Of a stretch of DNA of 5,482 nt, positions 1-5,482 are shown one piece after another. A program made the translations under genes and the position numbers. Below the pieces are notes generated by a model, which saw only the letters and a list, made by a program, of their open reading frames with translations, did not search any database and was not told where the DNA came from. The first letter of the stretch is position 1, and each line of letters opens with the position of its first letter. The DNA is taken from contig JAFAWJ010000328.1 in NCBI GenBank assembly GCA_019242065.1, positions 1 to 5,482 on the forward strand. The letters are read 5' to 3'. This DNA is from Chloroflexota bacterium. GTDB lineage: Bacteria; Chloroflexota; UBA6077; CF-72.

Positions 1-825
1 CACGAAGTAGACGATGGCGATCGCCGCGGCCTGGGATGCGCCGCCCTGCGAGAACCCGATCGTGGCCGCGATCGCACCAGCCGTGATCGGCCCGACGACA
101 GGAATGATCTCCAGGATCCCGGTCAGAATGCCAACCCATAGCGAATACGGCAGGTGGAAGCCGTATTCCAGAATCAAAAATGTCACGGTCGTCATCAGGA
201 CGATCAGCACCAGTTGCCCGCGTAGATAGCGACCGAGGACGTGGTGGATCTGGAGTGCGAGGAATTCGACGTGTGCGCGATGGTTGTTCGGCACGAAGCG
301 CAGCACATAGCGAAAGAAGTTCGGGCCGTCCATCAGCAGGTAGGCCAGGCTCAGGAAAACCAGTAACAGTCCGAACAGGATGGAGAAGCCCGCCGAGATG
401 GCCTGGATCGCCTGCGACGGAGTGCCAAGCTCCTCCTGAATGGCGGCGTCCAGACGACGGCCCAGCTCACGCGAGCTCATGTTCTGGCCGAGCATGTCGA
501 GATCCTGACCACCAGTCAGCTTCTCGACGACCGACTGGACGATGCTCGGGCTCTCGCGCTCCAGGGCGCGGACCTCGAAGTTGACGCGTGCGCCGGCGAG
601 CAGGATCACGGTGCCACACACGATCAACACGACGACGAACACCGCAATCGCCGCCAGCCGTCGGTGCATGCCTGTGCGTTCAGCCAGCTCGTCGACCAGC
701 GGGCTCAGGACATAGGCAAGGATGCCCGCCACGATGAACGGTGGTAGGACGCCGCGCGCCACCCACAGCAGCGTCACCAGGGCGGCGAGCACCAACCACT
801 TCGACACGCTGGTGCCGAAGATCAC
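1..825 (-). CDS. AI-2E family (UPF0118) transporter, C-terminus beyond left edge
   Basis: Reading the minus strand from GTG at 825-823 gives 275 uninterrupted residues that run off the window at position 1. Usual family length is about 340-400, so most of the protein is present. It begins VIFGTSVSKW. Family hallmarks are PPFIVAGILAYVLSPLVDEL (residues 28-47), DGPNFFRYVLRFVP (166-179), GRYLRGQ (198-204) and the C-terminal block with GILTGILEIIPVVGPITAG (232-250). Hydrophobic segments lie near residues 8-24, 26-43, 57-78, 146-164, 205-222, 228-258 and from 263 to the edge, which indicates an inner-membrane protein. Known members export autoinducer-2 or act as ion antiporters or other exporters, so the substrate is unassigned. 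The frame stays open upstream of 825 (another GTG at 900), but the family-like sequence starts near 825 and a -10-like hexamer sits just before it. No Shine-Dalgarno motif is visible. It is divergent from the acyltransferase gene, and any functional link is speculative. Confidence 0.9.
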   Translation of the reverse strand, partial: MIFGTSVSKWLVLAALVTLLWVARGVLPPFIVAGILAYVLSPLVDELAERTGMHRRLAAIAVFVVVLIVCGTVILLAGARVNFEVRALERESPSIVQSVVEKLTGGQDLDMLGQNMSSRELGRRLDAAIQEELGTPSQAIQAISAGFSILFGLLLVFLSLAYLLMDGPNFFRYVLRFVPNNHRAHVEFLALQIHHVLGRYLRGQLVLIVLMTTVTFLILEYGFHLPYSLWVGILTGILEIIPVVGPITAGAIAATIGFSQGGASQAAAIAIVYFV

Positions 826-849
826 GCCGAGAGTGTACGGTTTGCAGGC
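826..849. promoter_or_regulatory. Candidate symmetric bidirectional promoter with leaderless starts
   Basis: The gap between the divergent genes is only 24 bp. On the plus strand TACGGT (836-841) matches the TANNNT -10 pattern and ends 8 bases before the ATG at 850. On the minus strand TACACT (837 down to 832) also matches and ends 6 bases before the GTG at 825. The two hexamers overlap at the self-complementary TA (836-837). A start site about 7 bases past each -10 would fall at or next to each start codon, so both transcripts could be leaderless; this agrees with the absence of a Shine-Dalgarno motif on either side. No convincing -35 element is seen in either direction. It is inferred from sequence only, and the start codons themselves are not certain. 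Confidence 0.45.
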
Positions 850-1665
850 ATGACGCAGTCCGCGGCGACACGCTCCGGTGTGACAGTCCGCGACATTCAC
901 GGAGTCGACGAGCTGCGCGCCTGTCAGTCGCTCCAGCGCAAGGCCTGGGGCATCACCGAGGATGGTTACGTCATGCCCGTGGCGACCATGGCCGCCGCAC
1001 AGCGTGTCGGCGGGCTGATCCTGGGCGCCTTCGACGCCGACGCGCGGCTGCTCGGGTTCGCCTTCGCCTTTCTGGGCAAACTCGACGACCAGCTGATCCT
1101 GTGGTCGCAGCTGACAGGCGTCCATCCGGCCCAGCAGAGTACTGGCGTTGGCCGCCTGCTCAAACTCGAGCAGCGCCGCCGCGCAGGCGAGATGGGACTG
1201 GACAGCATCGCCTGGGCGTTCGACCCGCTCCAGGCCAGTAATGCCGCCTTCAACCTCGGAGTCCTCGGCGCCAGAAGCCGCCTGTACGAACTGGACCTGT
1301 ACGGGTCGCGCTCTGATGCACTCAACGTCGGTCTGGCCACGGATCGGCTGATTGCCGAGTGGTCGACGCACGGCGACACCGGCGGACGGACCTTGCCCTG
1401 GTCAGACGCCAGCGACCTGATCGAGACACGCGACGGCGAGGTGTCGAGCGTCCGTGCGGCGGACAGCGCAACCGAGCATCTGCACATCGAGATCCCACCC
1501 AACCTCTCCCGAGTGAAAAGCGGCGGACCGCCGAATTCGGCTCACAAGTGGCAGAACGCCCTGCGCCAGGCCTTTCAGGTCGCGTTCGCCGATGGCTTCG
1601 TCGCCGTCGGCTTCACCCGTCAGGATCCATTCCACCCGAGATACGTGCTGGAGCGCAGCCCATGA
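850..1665 (+). CDS. COG3375-type GNAT acyltransferase, probable amino-acid N-acyltransferase
   Basis: A 271-residue protein. The GNAT fold shows in the acyl-CoA pyrophosphate-binding loop QSTGVGRLLK (residues 96-105) after the beta-4 stretch QLILWSQLTGVHP (81-93). This is followed by SIAWAFDPLQASNAAFNLG (119-137), a stretch typical of the COG3375 'predicted GNAT' group. Residues 210-256 (LHIEIPPNLS, then ALRQAFQVAFADGF and VAVGFTR) form the C-terminal part characteristic of that longer family. GNAT enzymes move an acyl group from acyl-CoA to an amine. In the known D- to L-amino acid conversion route a GNAT protein encoded beside the racemase succinylates the D-amino acid, and that role is inferred here from gene order. 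Substrate and acyl donor are not readable from sequence. ATG 850 is chosen; GTG 880 (codon 11) is an alternative. There is no well-spaced Shine-Dalgarno motif at either start. Its stop overlaps the racemase start (ATGA), indicating coupled translation. Cytoplasmic; no signal peptide. Confidence 0.85.
   Translation: MTQSAATRSGVTVRDIHGVDELRACQSLQRKAWGITEDGYVMPVATMAAAQRVGGLILGAFDADARLLGFAFAFLGKLDDQLILWSQLTGVHPAQQSTGVGRLLKLEQRRRAGEMGLDSIAWAFDPLQASNAAFNLGVLGARSRLYELDLYGSRSDALNVGLATDRLIAEWSTHGDTGGRTLPWSDASDLIETRDGEVSSVRAADSATEHLHIEIPPNLSRVKSGGPPNSAHKWQNALRQAFQVAFADGFVAVGFTRQDPFHPRYVLERSP
1650..1653 (+). promoter_or_regulatory. Shine-Dalgarno for the racemase gene, inside the GNAT gene
   Basis: GGAG lies 8 bases before the ATG at 1662, within the last codons of the acyltransferase gene. 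This spacing supports ATG 1662 as the racemase start rather than the much earlier in-frame ATG at 1359. Translation from 1359 would add about 100 residues of arginine-rich, non-homologous sequence. Confidence 0.6.
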
Positions 1666-2816
1666 CGCACACCCTCCAATCGGTCGAGCTCTACCTGGTC
1701 CGACTGCCGTTGATTCGGCCGTTCACGACCTCCAGTCATACCAAGGACCATCTCGACCACATCCTGATCCGGGCCCGCGACGAGCACGGGGCCGACGGCT
1801 GGGGCGAATGTGCGAGCGCCGCCGACCCGTATTACTGCTCTGAAACGACCGAGTCGTCCTGGCACATGCTGCGCGACTTCCTGATTCCCGAGCTGCTCGG
1901 CGTCGCTTGGGACCATCCTGACGCGGCCGCCGCCACCTGGGCCAAGGTGCGCGGCAACAACTTCGCCAAGGCCGGCCTCGAAATGGCTTGCTGGGACCTG
2001 TACACCCGCGGCCGCGACGAGTCCATCGCCGACGCCCTGGGCGGCACCCGCCGCGAGATCTATTCCGGCGTCAGCCTGGGCATCGAACCAACCATCGCAG
2101 GTCTCCTCGAGCAGGTCGAGCGCTTCCTGGACCAGGGCTATCGTCGCATCAAGATGAAGATCGGCCCCGGTCGGGACCTGGAGTATCTGCGCGCCGTTCG
2201 CGAGCGGTGGCCCGACATCCTGCTCATGGCCGACGCCAATTCCGCCTACAGCCTCGAGGATCCGACCCACGTCGCCGCCCTGCGCGCGCTCGACGACCTG
2301 AACCTGATGATGATCGAGCAGCCACTGGCCGACGACGACATCGTCGATCACGCCCGCCTGCAGGCAGAGCTGGCGACGCCCATCTGTCTCGACGAAAGCA
2401 TCCACTCGGAACACGACGCGCGTAAAGCCCTGGACCTGGGCAGCTGTCGCATCATCAACATCAAAGTCAGTCGTGTGGGTGGCCTCAGCGAGGCGCGGCG
2501 GATCCACGACGTGTGTCTGAAGCGTGAAGTGCCCGTGTGGTGCGGCGGCATGCACGAGTTCGGCATCGGCCGCGCCGCGAACGTGGCGATCTCGAGTCTG
2601 CCGGGTTTCACCCTGCCTGGCGATGTCTCGGGCTCCGACCGCGCCTATCGCGAGGACATCGTCGATCCCCCGATTCGGGCGCACGCCGGCGCCATCGACG
2701 TGCCCTATGCTCGACCCGGCCTCGGCTTCGACGCCAACCTCGAACGCATCCAGACCCGCCGCGTGCGCGAGCTGGTCCTCGAAGCTCGGCGTCCACTGGC
2801 GGCGACACACGCGTGA
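1662..2816 (+). CDS. N-acylamino acid racemase / o-succinylbenzoate synthase-type enolase-superfamily enzyme
   Basis: A 384-residue protein of full family length. The N-terminal capping domain (about 1-125) carries WGEC (47-50). The barrel domain carries the muconate-lactonizing subgroup catalytic set: KMK (K164, K166), metal ligands D191 (DANSAY), E219 (IEQP) and D244 (CLDES), and the opposite-face base K268 (NIKVSRVGG). Downstream, CGGM.EFGIGRAANVA (294-309) and FTLPGDVSGSDR (316-327) are signatures of the NSAR/OSBS subgroup, close to Amycolatopsis N-acylamino acid racemase as I remember it. Two lysines facing each other across the active site permit 1,1-proton transfer, i.e. racemisation of N-acylamino acids. 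Many relatives also make o-succinylbenzoate for menaquinone, but no other men gene is nearby, whereas an acyltransferase and an amidohydrolase flank it, so racemase is preferred. It starts at ATG 1662, overlapping the upstream stop; its TGA overlaps the next gene's GTG. Unusual pocket residues are H298 and A328. Cytoplasmic, Mg-dependent. Confidence 0.88.
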   Translation: MTHTLQSVELYLVRLPLIRPFTTSSHTKDHLDHILIRARDEHGADGWGECASAADPYYCSETTESSWHMLRDFLIPELLGVAWDHPDAAAATWAKVRGNNFAKAGLEMACWDLYTRGRDESIADALGGTRREIYSGVSLGIEPTIAGLLEQVERFLDQGYRRIKMKIGPGRDLEYLRAVRERWPDILLMADANSAYSLEDPTHVAALRALDDLNLMMIEQPLADDDIVDHARLQAELATPICLDESIHSEHDARKALDLGSCRIINIKVSRVGGLSEARRIHDVCLKREVPVWCGGMHEFGIGRAANVAISSLPGFTLPGDVSGSDRAYREDIVDPPIRAHAGAIDVPYARPGLGFDANLERIQTRRVRELVLEARRPLAATHA

Positions 2817-3979
2817 GCGGCGCCGAGCTCACCGCCAGCCTGCGCCCGGAGCTGGAGCCGCGCTGTCAGGAGATGGTCGACCTGCTCGGGGAGCTGGTGT
2901 GCCTCGAGTCACCCTCCGACGACACTCCGTCGTTGGAGCGATTCGCAGCCAGACTCCAGTCGCTGTTCAGCGTCTTCGGCAATATCGAACGAATTGCTAC
3001 CGGCGATCCGCAACGCGGTCCCCATCTGCGACTGACGCTCGATGGGCACACCGGCGACGGCGACGGCCAGCACGCCGTGGCGCTGTGTCACTACGACACG
3101 GTGTGGTCGCTCGGCACGCTGGAGCGCATTCCGTTCAGCGTGGACGCCGCCGGCGTCGCGCGCGGGCCGGGCTGCTTCGACATGAAGGGCGGCATCGTCG
3201 TCCTGTACTTCGCGCTCCAGGCGCTGCGCGTCCGCGGACTGCGACCCGCCCGACCGTTGAAAGTCCTGTTCACCTGCGACGAGGAGGTCGGGAGTCCCAC
3301 CTCGCGAGCGCTCATCGAATCCACGGCCACCGGCGCCGCGGTTGCGTATGTCCTGGAGTCGCCGCTGCCGGGTGGCACGCTCAAGACCGCCCGCAAGGGC
3401 ACCGGCGACTTCGTCGTGCGCATCGTCGGTCGCGCGGCGCACGCCGGCGTCGAACCCCAGAAGGGCATCAGCGCCACGGGCGAGTTGGCGCATCAGATCC
3501 TGGCGCTGCACGCGCTCAACGATTACGCGGTCGGCACCACCGTCAACGTCGGCGTGGTGCAGGGTGGCACGCGACCCAACGTCGTCGCCGCCGAAGCCGA
3601 GGCCCAGGTGGACATCCGCGTCGAGACGCTGGCTGAGGCCGACCGCCTCGAAGCCGCCATCCGCGGTTTGCAGCCACACCTGCCAGGCGCGGTCCTGGAG
3701 ATTGACGGCGGCCTGAACCGACCGCCGATGGAACGTTCGGCAGCCATGGCCGCGTTGTTCGAGCAGGCGCGCCGCAACGCGGCGGCAATGGGTGTGGACC
3801 TGCAGGAGGGCAGCACCGGCGGCGGCTCAGACGGCAACTTCACCGCCGCCATGGGCGTCCCGACGCTGGACGGACTCGGACCCGAAGGCGAGGGCGCCCA
3901 CGCCGCCCACGAACACGTCGACACCGACAGCTTCCCCAGGCGCGTGGCGCTGCTCGCCGGGCTACTCGTCGATCCGTAA
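2813..3979 (+). CDS. M20 metallopeptidase/amidohydrolase, CPG2-like; probable N-acyl-L-amino acid hydrolase
   Basis: Starting at GTG 2813, which overlaps the racemase TGA (GTGA), gives 388 residues, the usual M20 length. Recognisable elements in order: CHYDTVW (H93, D95), RGPGCFDMKGG (bridging D123), TCDEEVGS (catalytic E157, metal E158), VLESP (E182), the lid/dimerisation domain from about residue 195 with RAAHAGVEP (H210) and GGTRPNVV (251-258), then GGGSDGN (336-342) and GEGAHAAHEH (H363). All five zinc ligands and the general base are therefore present, so the enzyme should be active. The layout follows carboxypeptidase G2 of Pseudomonas, which removes C-terminal L-glutamate from N-acyl compounds such as folates. 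Beside an N-acyltransferase and an N-acylamino acid racemase the likely job is release of the free L-amino acid. No signal peptide is evident at this start, so it is probably cytoplasmic. The open frame continues upstream of 2813 inside the racemase gene, but that extension is arginine-rich and unlike the family. The Shine-Dalgarno motif is weak, so translation probably relies on coupling. Confidence 0.88.
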   Translation: MSGAELTASLRPELEPRCQEMVDLLGELVCLESPSDDTPSLERFAARLQSLFSVFGNIERIATGDPQRGPHLRLTLDGHTGDGDGQHAVALCHYDTVWSLGTLERIPFSVDAAGVARGPGCFDMKGGIVVLYFALQALRVRGLRPARPLKVLFTCDEEVGSPTSRALIESTATGAAVAYVLESPLPGGTLKTARKGTGDFVVRIVGRAAHAGVEPQKGISATGELAHQILALHALNDYAVGTTVNVGVVQGGTRPNVVAAEAEAQVDIRVETLAEADRLEAAIRGLQPHLPGAVLEIDGGLNRPPMERSAAMAALFEQARRNAAAMGVDLQEGSTGGGSDGNFTAAMGVPTLDGLGPEGEGAHAAHEHVDTDSFPRRVALLAGLLVDP

Positions 3980-4023
3980 CTGCCGCTACGGTACAGTGTG
4001 GCCCCTTGGTGGTCACCCCGAAC
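3980..4023 (+). promoter_or_regulatory. 44-bp gap: -10-like TACGGTACAGT and a Shine-Dalgarno-like stretch
   Basis: Between the hydrolase stop and the chosen large-subunit start lies TACGGTACAGT (3987-3997), two overlapping TANNNT hexamers. The first, TACGGT, is identical to the hexamer before the GNAT gene. GGTGGTC (4008-4014) resembles the anti-Shine-Dalgarno complement GGTGATC and sits 9 bases before ATG 4024. The gap could hold a weak internal promoter, or merely be an operon spacer; no hairpin terminator with a T run is visible. Confidence 0.3.
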
Positions 4024-5482
4024 ATGCTGGGTCTGCCCATCAAGCGCGGCGAGGATCCGCGCCTGGTGTCTGGCAATGGTGCGTACCTCGAGGACCTCGC
4101 CCTGGCGGGCGTCGTGCACCTCGTCTTCGGGCGCAGCCCGCACGCGCATGCTCGCATCACGCGCATCGACGTCTCCGCCGCGCGCGACATGCCCGGCGTG
4201 CTGGCGGTCCTCACGGGCGACGACGTCGACGCCATCCTGCCCGTCGACCTGCCCAAGGACTGGCCGCCGTTCGAGGTCAACAATCCGCCGCCCAACAAGA
4301 TCCTCGCCCGTGACAAGGTGCGGTTCGTCGGCGAGCCGTTTGTCGGCGTGGTGGCCACGTCGCGCGCCATTGCCCAGGACGCGATCGACGCCGTCGAGAT
4401 CGACTACGAGCCGCTGCCCGCCGTCTCCGATCCGGAGGCCGCCCTCGCGCCCGACGCGCCCCTTCTGTATGAAGAGCTCGGCACCAATCTGGCCCATCAC
4501 CTGCTCAAGAGCGGCGGCAATGTCGAGGAAGTCTTCAGTCGATCCGACATCCAGGTCGTCTCCGGCCGCTTCGACAATCCGCGCGTCCTGCCGGTCCCGA
4601 TGGAGACACGCGGCGCGGCCGCGACCTTCGACCCCGGCACGCGCGAGCTGACTTTCTGGGCCAGCACCCAGTTTCCGCACACCTTCAGGACGATGCTCGC
4701 CGGCATCCTCGATCTGCCCGAGACCAACGTGCGGGTCATCGCGCCAGATGTCGGCGGCGGCTTCGGCGCCAAGATCGACTTCACCGCCGAAGACGTCCTG
4801 ACCGGCCTACTGGCGATGCGACTGCGCCGACCGGTGCGCTGGGTGGAGGAACGTCGCGAGAACTTCATCAACATGGTGCACGGTCGGGGTCAGACGGACT
4901 ACGTCGACGCCGCCGTCACGTCCGACGGCGAGATCGTCGGTCTGAAGATCCGCGCCATCGCCGACCTGGGCGGCCGCTACAACCTGAACACGCCAGGCAT
5001 TGCCACACTCACCCCGGTCGTCCTGCCCGGTCCGTATCGAACGCCCAACATCGAGTTCAGCCTGGACGGTGTCTACACCAACAAGACACCGGTCGGCGCC
5101 TACCGCGGCGCGGGTCGTCCCGAAGCGACGTACCTGGTCGAACGCATCGTCGACGTCGTGGCCGACACATTGCGGCTTGACCCGGCCGAGGTCCGCCGCA
5201 AGAACTTCCTGCGCCCCGAGGAGTTCCCCTACAAGACGCCGATGGGCACCTCCTACGACACCGGCGACTATGCCCCGGCCCTGGATCGCGTGCTGGACAT
5301 GGCCGGTTACGCGGACCTGCGTCGCCAGCAGGCCGCCTGGCGGGACGATCCGAGCCAGCCCCTGATCGGCATTGGCATTTCGGGCTACCTGGAGATCTGC
5401 GCGTTCGGTCCGTGGGAAAGCGCTACGGTGCGCGTTGAAAAATCCGGCAAGGTGACCCTGCTGGCCGGCACGTCGCCCCACG
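4024..5482 (+). CDS. Xanthine dehydrogenase/CoxL-family molybdopterin-binding large subunit, truncated by right edge
   Basis: 486 residues are visible of a family that is usually about 750-800 long. The N-terminal aldehyde oxidase/xanthine dehydrogenase hammerhead domain (about 1-130) shows [19 protein letters not shown] (7-25), RSPHAHARI (37-45) and [13 protein letters not shown] (98-110). The molybdopterin-binding domain follows with [10 protein letters not shown] (241-250), [13 protein letters not shown] (269-281) and AYRGAGRPE (359-367). The window ends at LLAGTSPH, just where GQGHET-type cofactor residues normally follow, so the catalytic glutamate region lies outside. AYRGAGR rather than AYRCSFR marks the form II/CoxL-like group, so carbon monoxide dehydrogenase activity is not supported. 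These enzymes hydroxylate aldehydes or N-heterocycles using a Mo-cytosine-dinucleotide cofactor with FeS and FAD partners, which are not in the window and may lie downstream. ATG 4024 fits the usual N-terminal length; GTG 4009 and TTG 4006 are in-frame alternatives. It may be cotranscribed with the hydrolase, but the substrate is unknown. Confidence 0.9.
   Translation, partial: MLGLPIKRGEDPRLVSGNGAYLEDLALAGVVHLVFGRSPHAHARITRIDVSAARDMPGVLAVLTGDDVDAILPVDLPKDWPPFEVNNPPPNKILARDKVRFVGEPFVGVVATSRAIAQDAIDAVEIDYEPLPAVSDPEAALAPDAPLLYEELGTNLAHHLLKSGGNVEEVFSRSDIQVVSGRFDNPRVLPVPMETRGAAATFDPGTRELTFWASTQFPHTFRTMLAGILDLPETNVRVIAPDVGGGFGAKIDFTAEDVLTGLLAMRLRRPVRWVEERRENFINMVHGRGQTDYVDAAVTSDGEIVGLKIRAIADLGGRYNLNTPGIATLTPVVLPGPYRTPNIEFSLDGVYTNKTPVGAYRGAGRPEATYLVERIVDVVADTLRLDPAEVRRKNFLRPEEFPYKTPMGTSYDTGDYAPALDRVLDMAGYADLRRQQAAWRDDPSQPLIGIGISGYLEICAFGPWESATVRVEKSGKVTLLAGTSPH

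Noticed and set aside
180..584. A plus-strand open frame of 134 codons opposite the AI-2E gene
   Set aside because: Arg/Ser/Gly-rich shadow without motifs; the minus strand here encodes clear transmembrane segments and AI-2E family motifs.
1359..1661. N-terminal extension of the racemase from the in-frame ATG at 1359
   Set aside because: It would overlap about 300 bases of the GNAT gene and add arginine-rich sequence foreign to the family; ATG 1662 has a well-spaced GGAG and begins exactly where family homology begins.
1620..2810. A 396-codon open frame on the minus strand opposite the racemase gene
   Set aside because: It mirrors the racemase codons position by position (1 with 3, 2 with 2). 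In high-GC DNA the codons TTA, CTA and TCA are rare, so such antisense frames stay open. Its translation has no recognisable domain and the plus frame has the full catalytic set.
1662..2816. Menaquinone-pathway o-succinylbenzoate synthase (menC) as the main function
   Set aside because: The sequence alone cannot exclude this activity, but no menaquinone genes are adjacent and the flanking acyltransferase and M20 hydrolase point to N-acylamino acid chemistry. It is kept as a possible side activity.
2524..3636. A 370-codon plus-strand open frame overlapping the racemase end and the hydrolase
   Set aside because: Very rich in Arg, Ala and low-complexity sequence, with no motif; it is an out-of-frame shadow of the M20 gene.
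3523..4680. A 385-codon open frame on the minus strand spanning the hydrolase end and the molybdenum hydroxylase start
   Set aside because: It is a composition shadow crossing two well-supported plus-strand genes and the gap between them; no family features.
4024..5482. Aerobic carbon monoxide dehydrogenase large subunit (coxL form I)
   Set aside because: The active-site loop reads AYRGAGR instead of AYRCSFR, which lacks the cysteine needed for the Cu-Mo centre.

Overview
The window is high-GC bacterial DNA (roughly two thirds G+C by eye, with strong G/C preference at third codon positions). It is almost fully coding: one partial gene on the minus strand at the left, then four genes on the plus strand, the last cut by the right edge. 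No RNA genes, insertion sequences, CRISPR arrays or long non-coding stretches are visible. The gene mix would fit a Chloroflexota-type or similar high-GC environmental heterotroph: an OSBS/NSAR-type enolase-superfamily enzyme, a CPG2-like M20 hydrolase and a CoxL-like molybdenum hydroxylase. This placement is a weak inference; no phylogenetic marker is present.

Layout: (1) positions 1-825, minus strand: an AI-2E family (UPF0118) multi-pass membrane protein whose C-terminus lies off the left edge. (2) Positions 826-849: a 24-bp divergent gap holding two overlapping, oppositely directed TANNNT -10-like hexamers, each placed so that its transcript would begin at or within a few bases of the start codon. 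This is a candidate symmetric, leaderless bidirectional promoter. (3) Positions 850-3979, plus strand: three genes joined by 4-base stop/start overlaps (ATGA, then GTGA). They encode a COG3375-type GNAT acyltransferase, an N-acylamino acid racemase / o-succinylbenzoate synthase-type enolase-superfamily enzyme with all catalytic residues, and an M20 metallohydrolase with all expected zinc ligands. (4) Positions 4024-5482, plus strand: the N-terminal 486 residues of a xanthine dehydrogenase/CoxL-family molybdopterin-binding large subunit of the AYRGAGR (form II) type.

Functional reading: acyltransferase, N-acylamino acid racemase and N-acyl-L-amino acid hydrolase are the three steps of the known irreversible D- to L-amino acid conversion route. 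In that route a D-amino acid is N-succinylated, racemised as the N-acyl compound, and the L-form is deacylated. The translational coupling in pathway order is the main evidence here. Two points are unusual: the racemase differs from characterised homologues at substrate-pocket positions, and the hydrolase looks CPG2-like. Both suggest that the acyl group or amino acid handled may differ from the textbook N-succinyl case. The molybdenum hydroxylase may belong to the same transcription unit, but its substrate cannot be read from the sequence.
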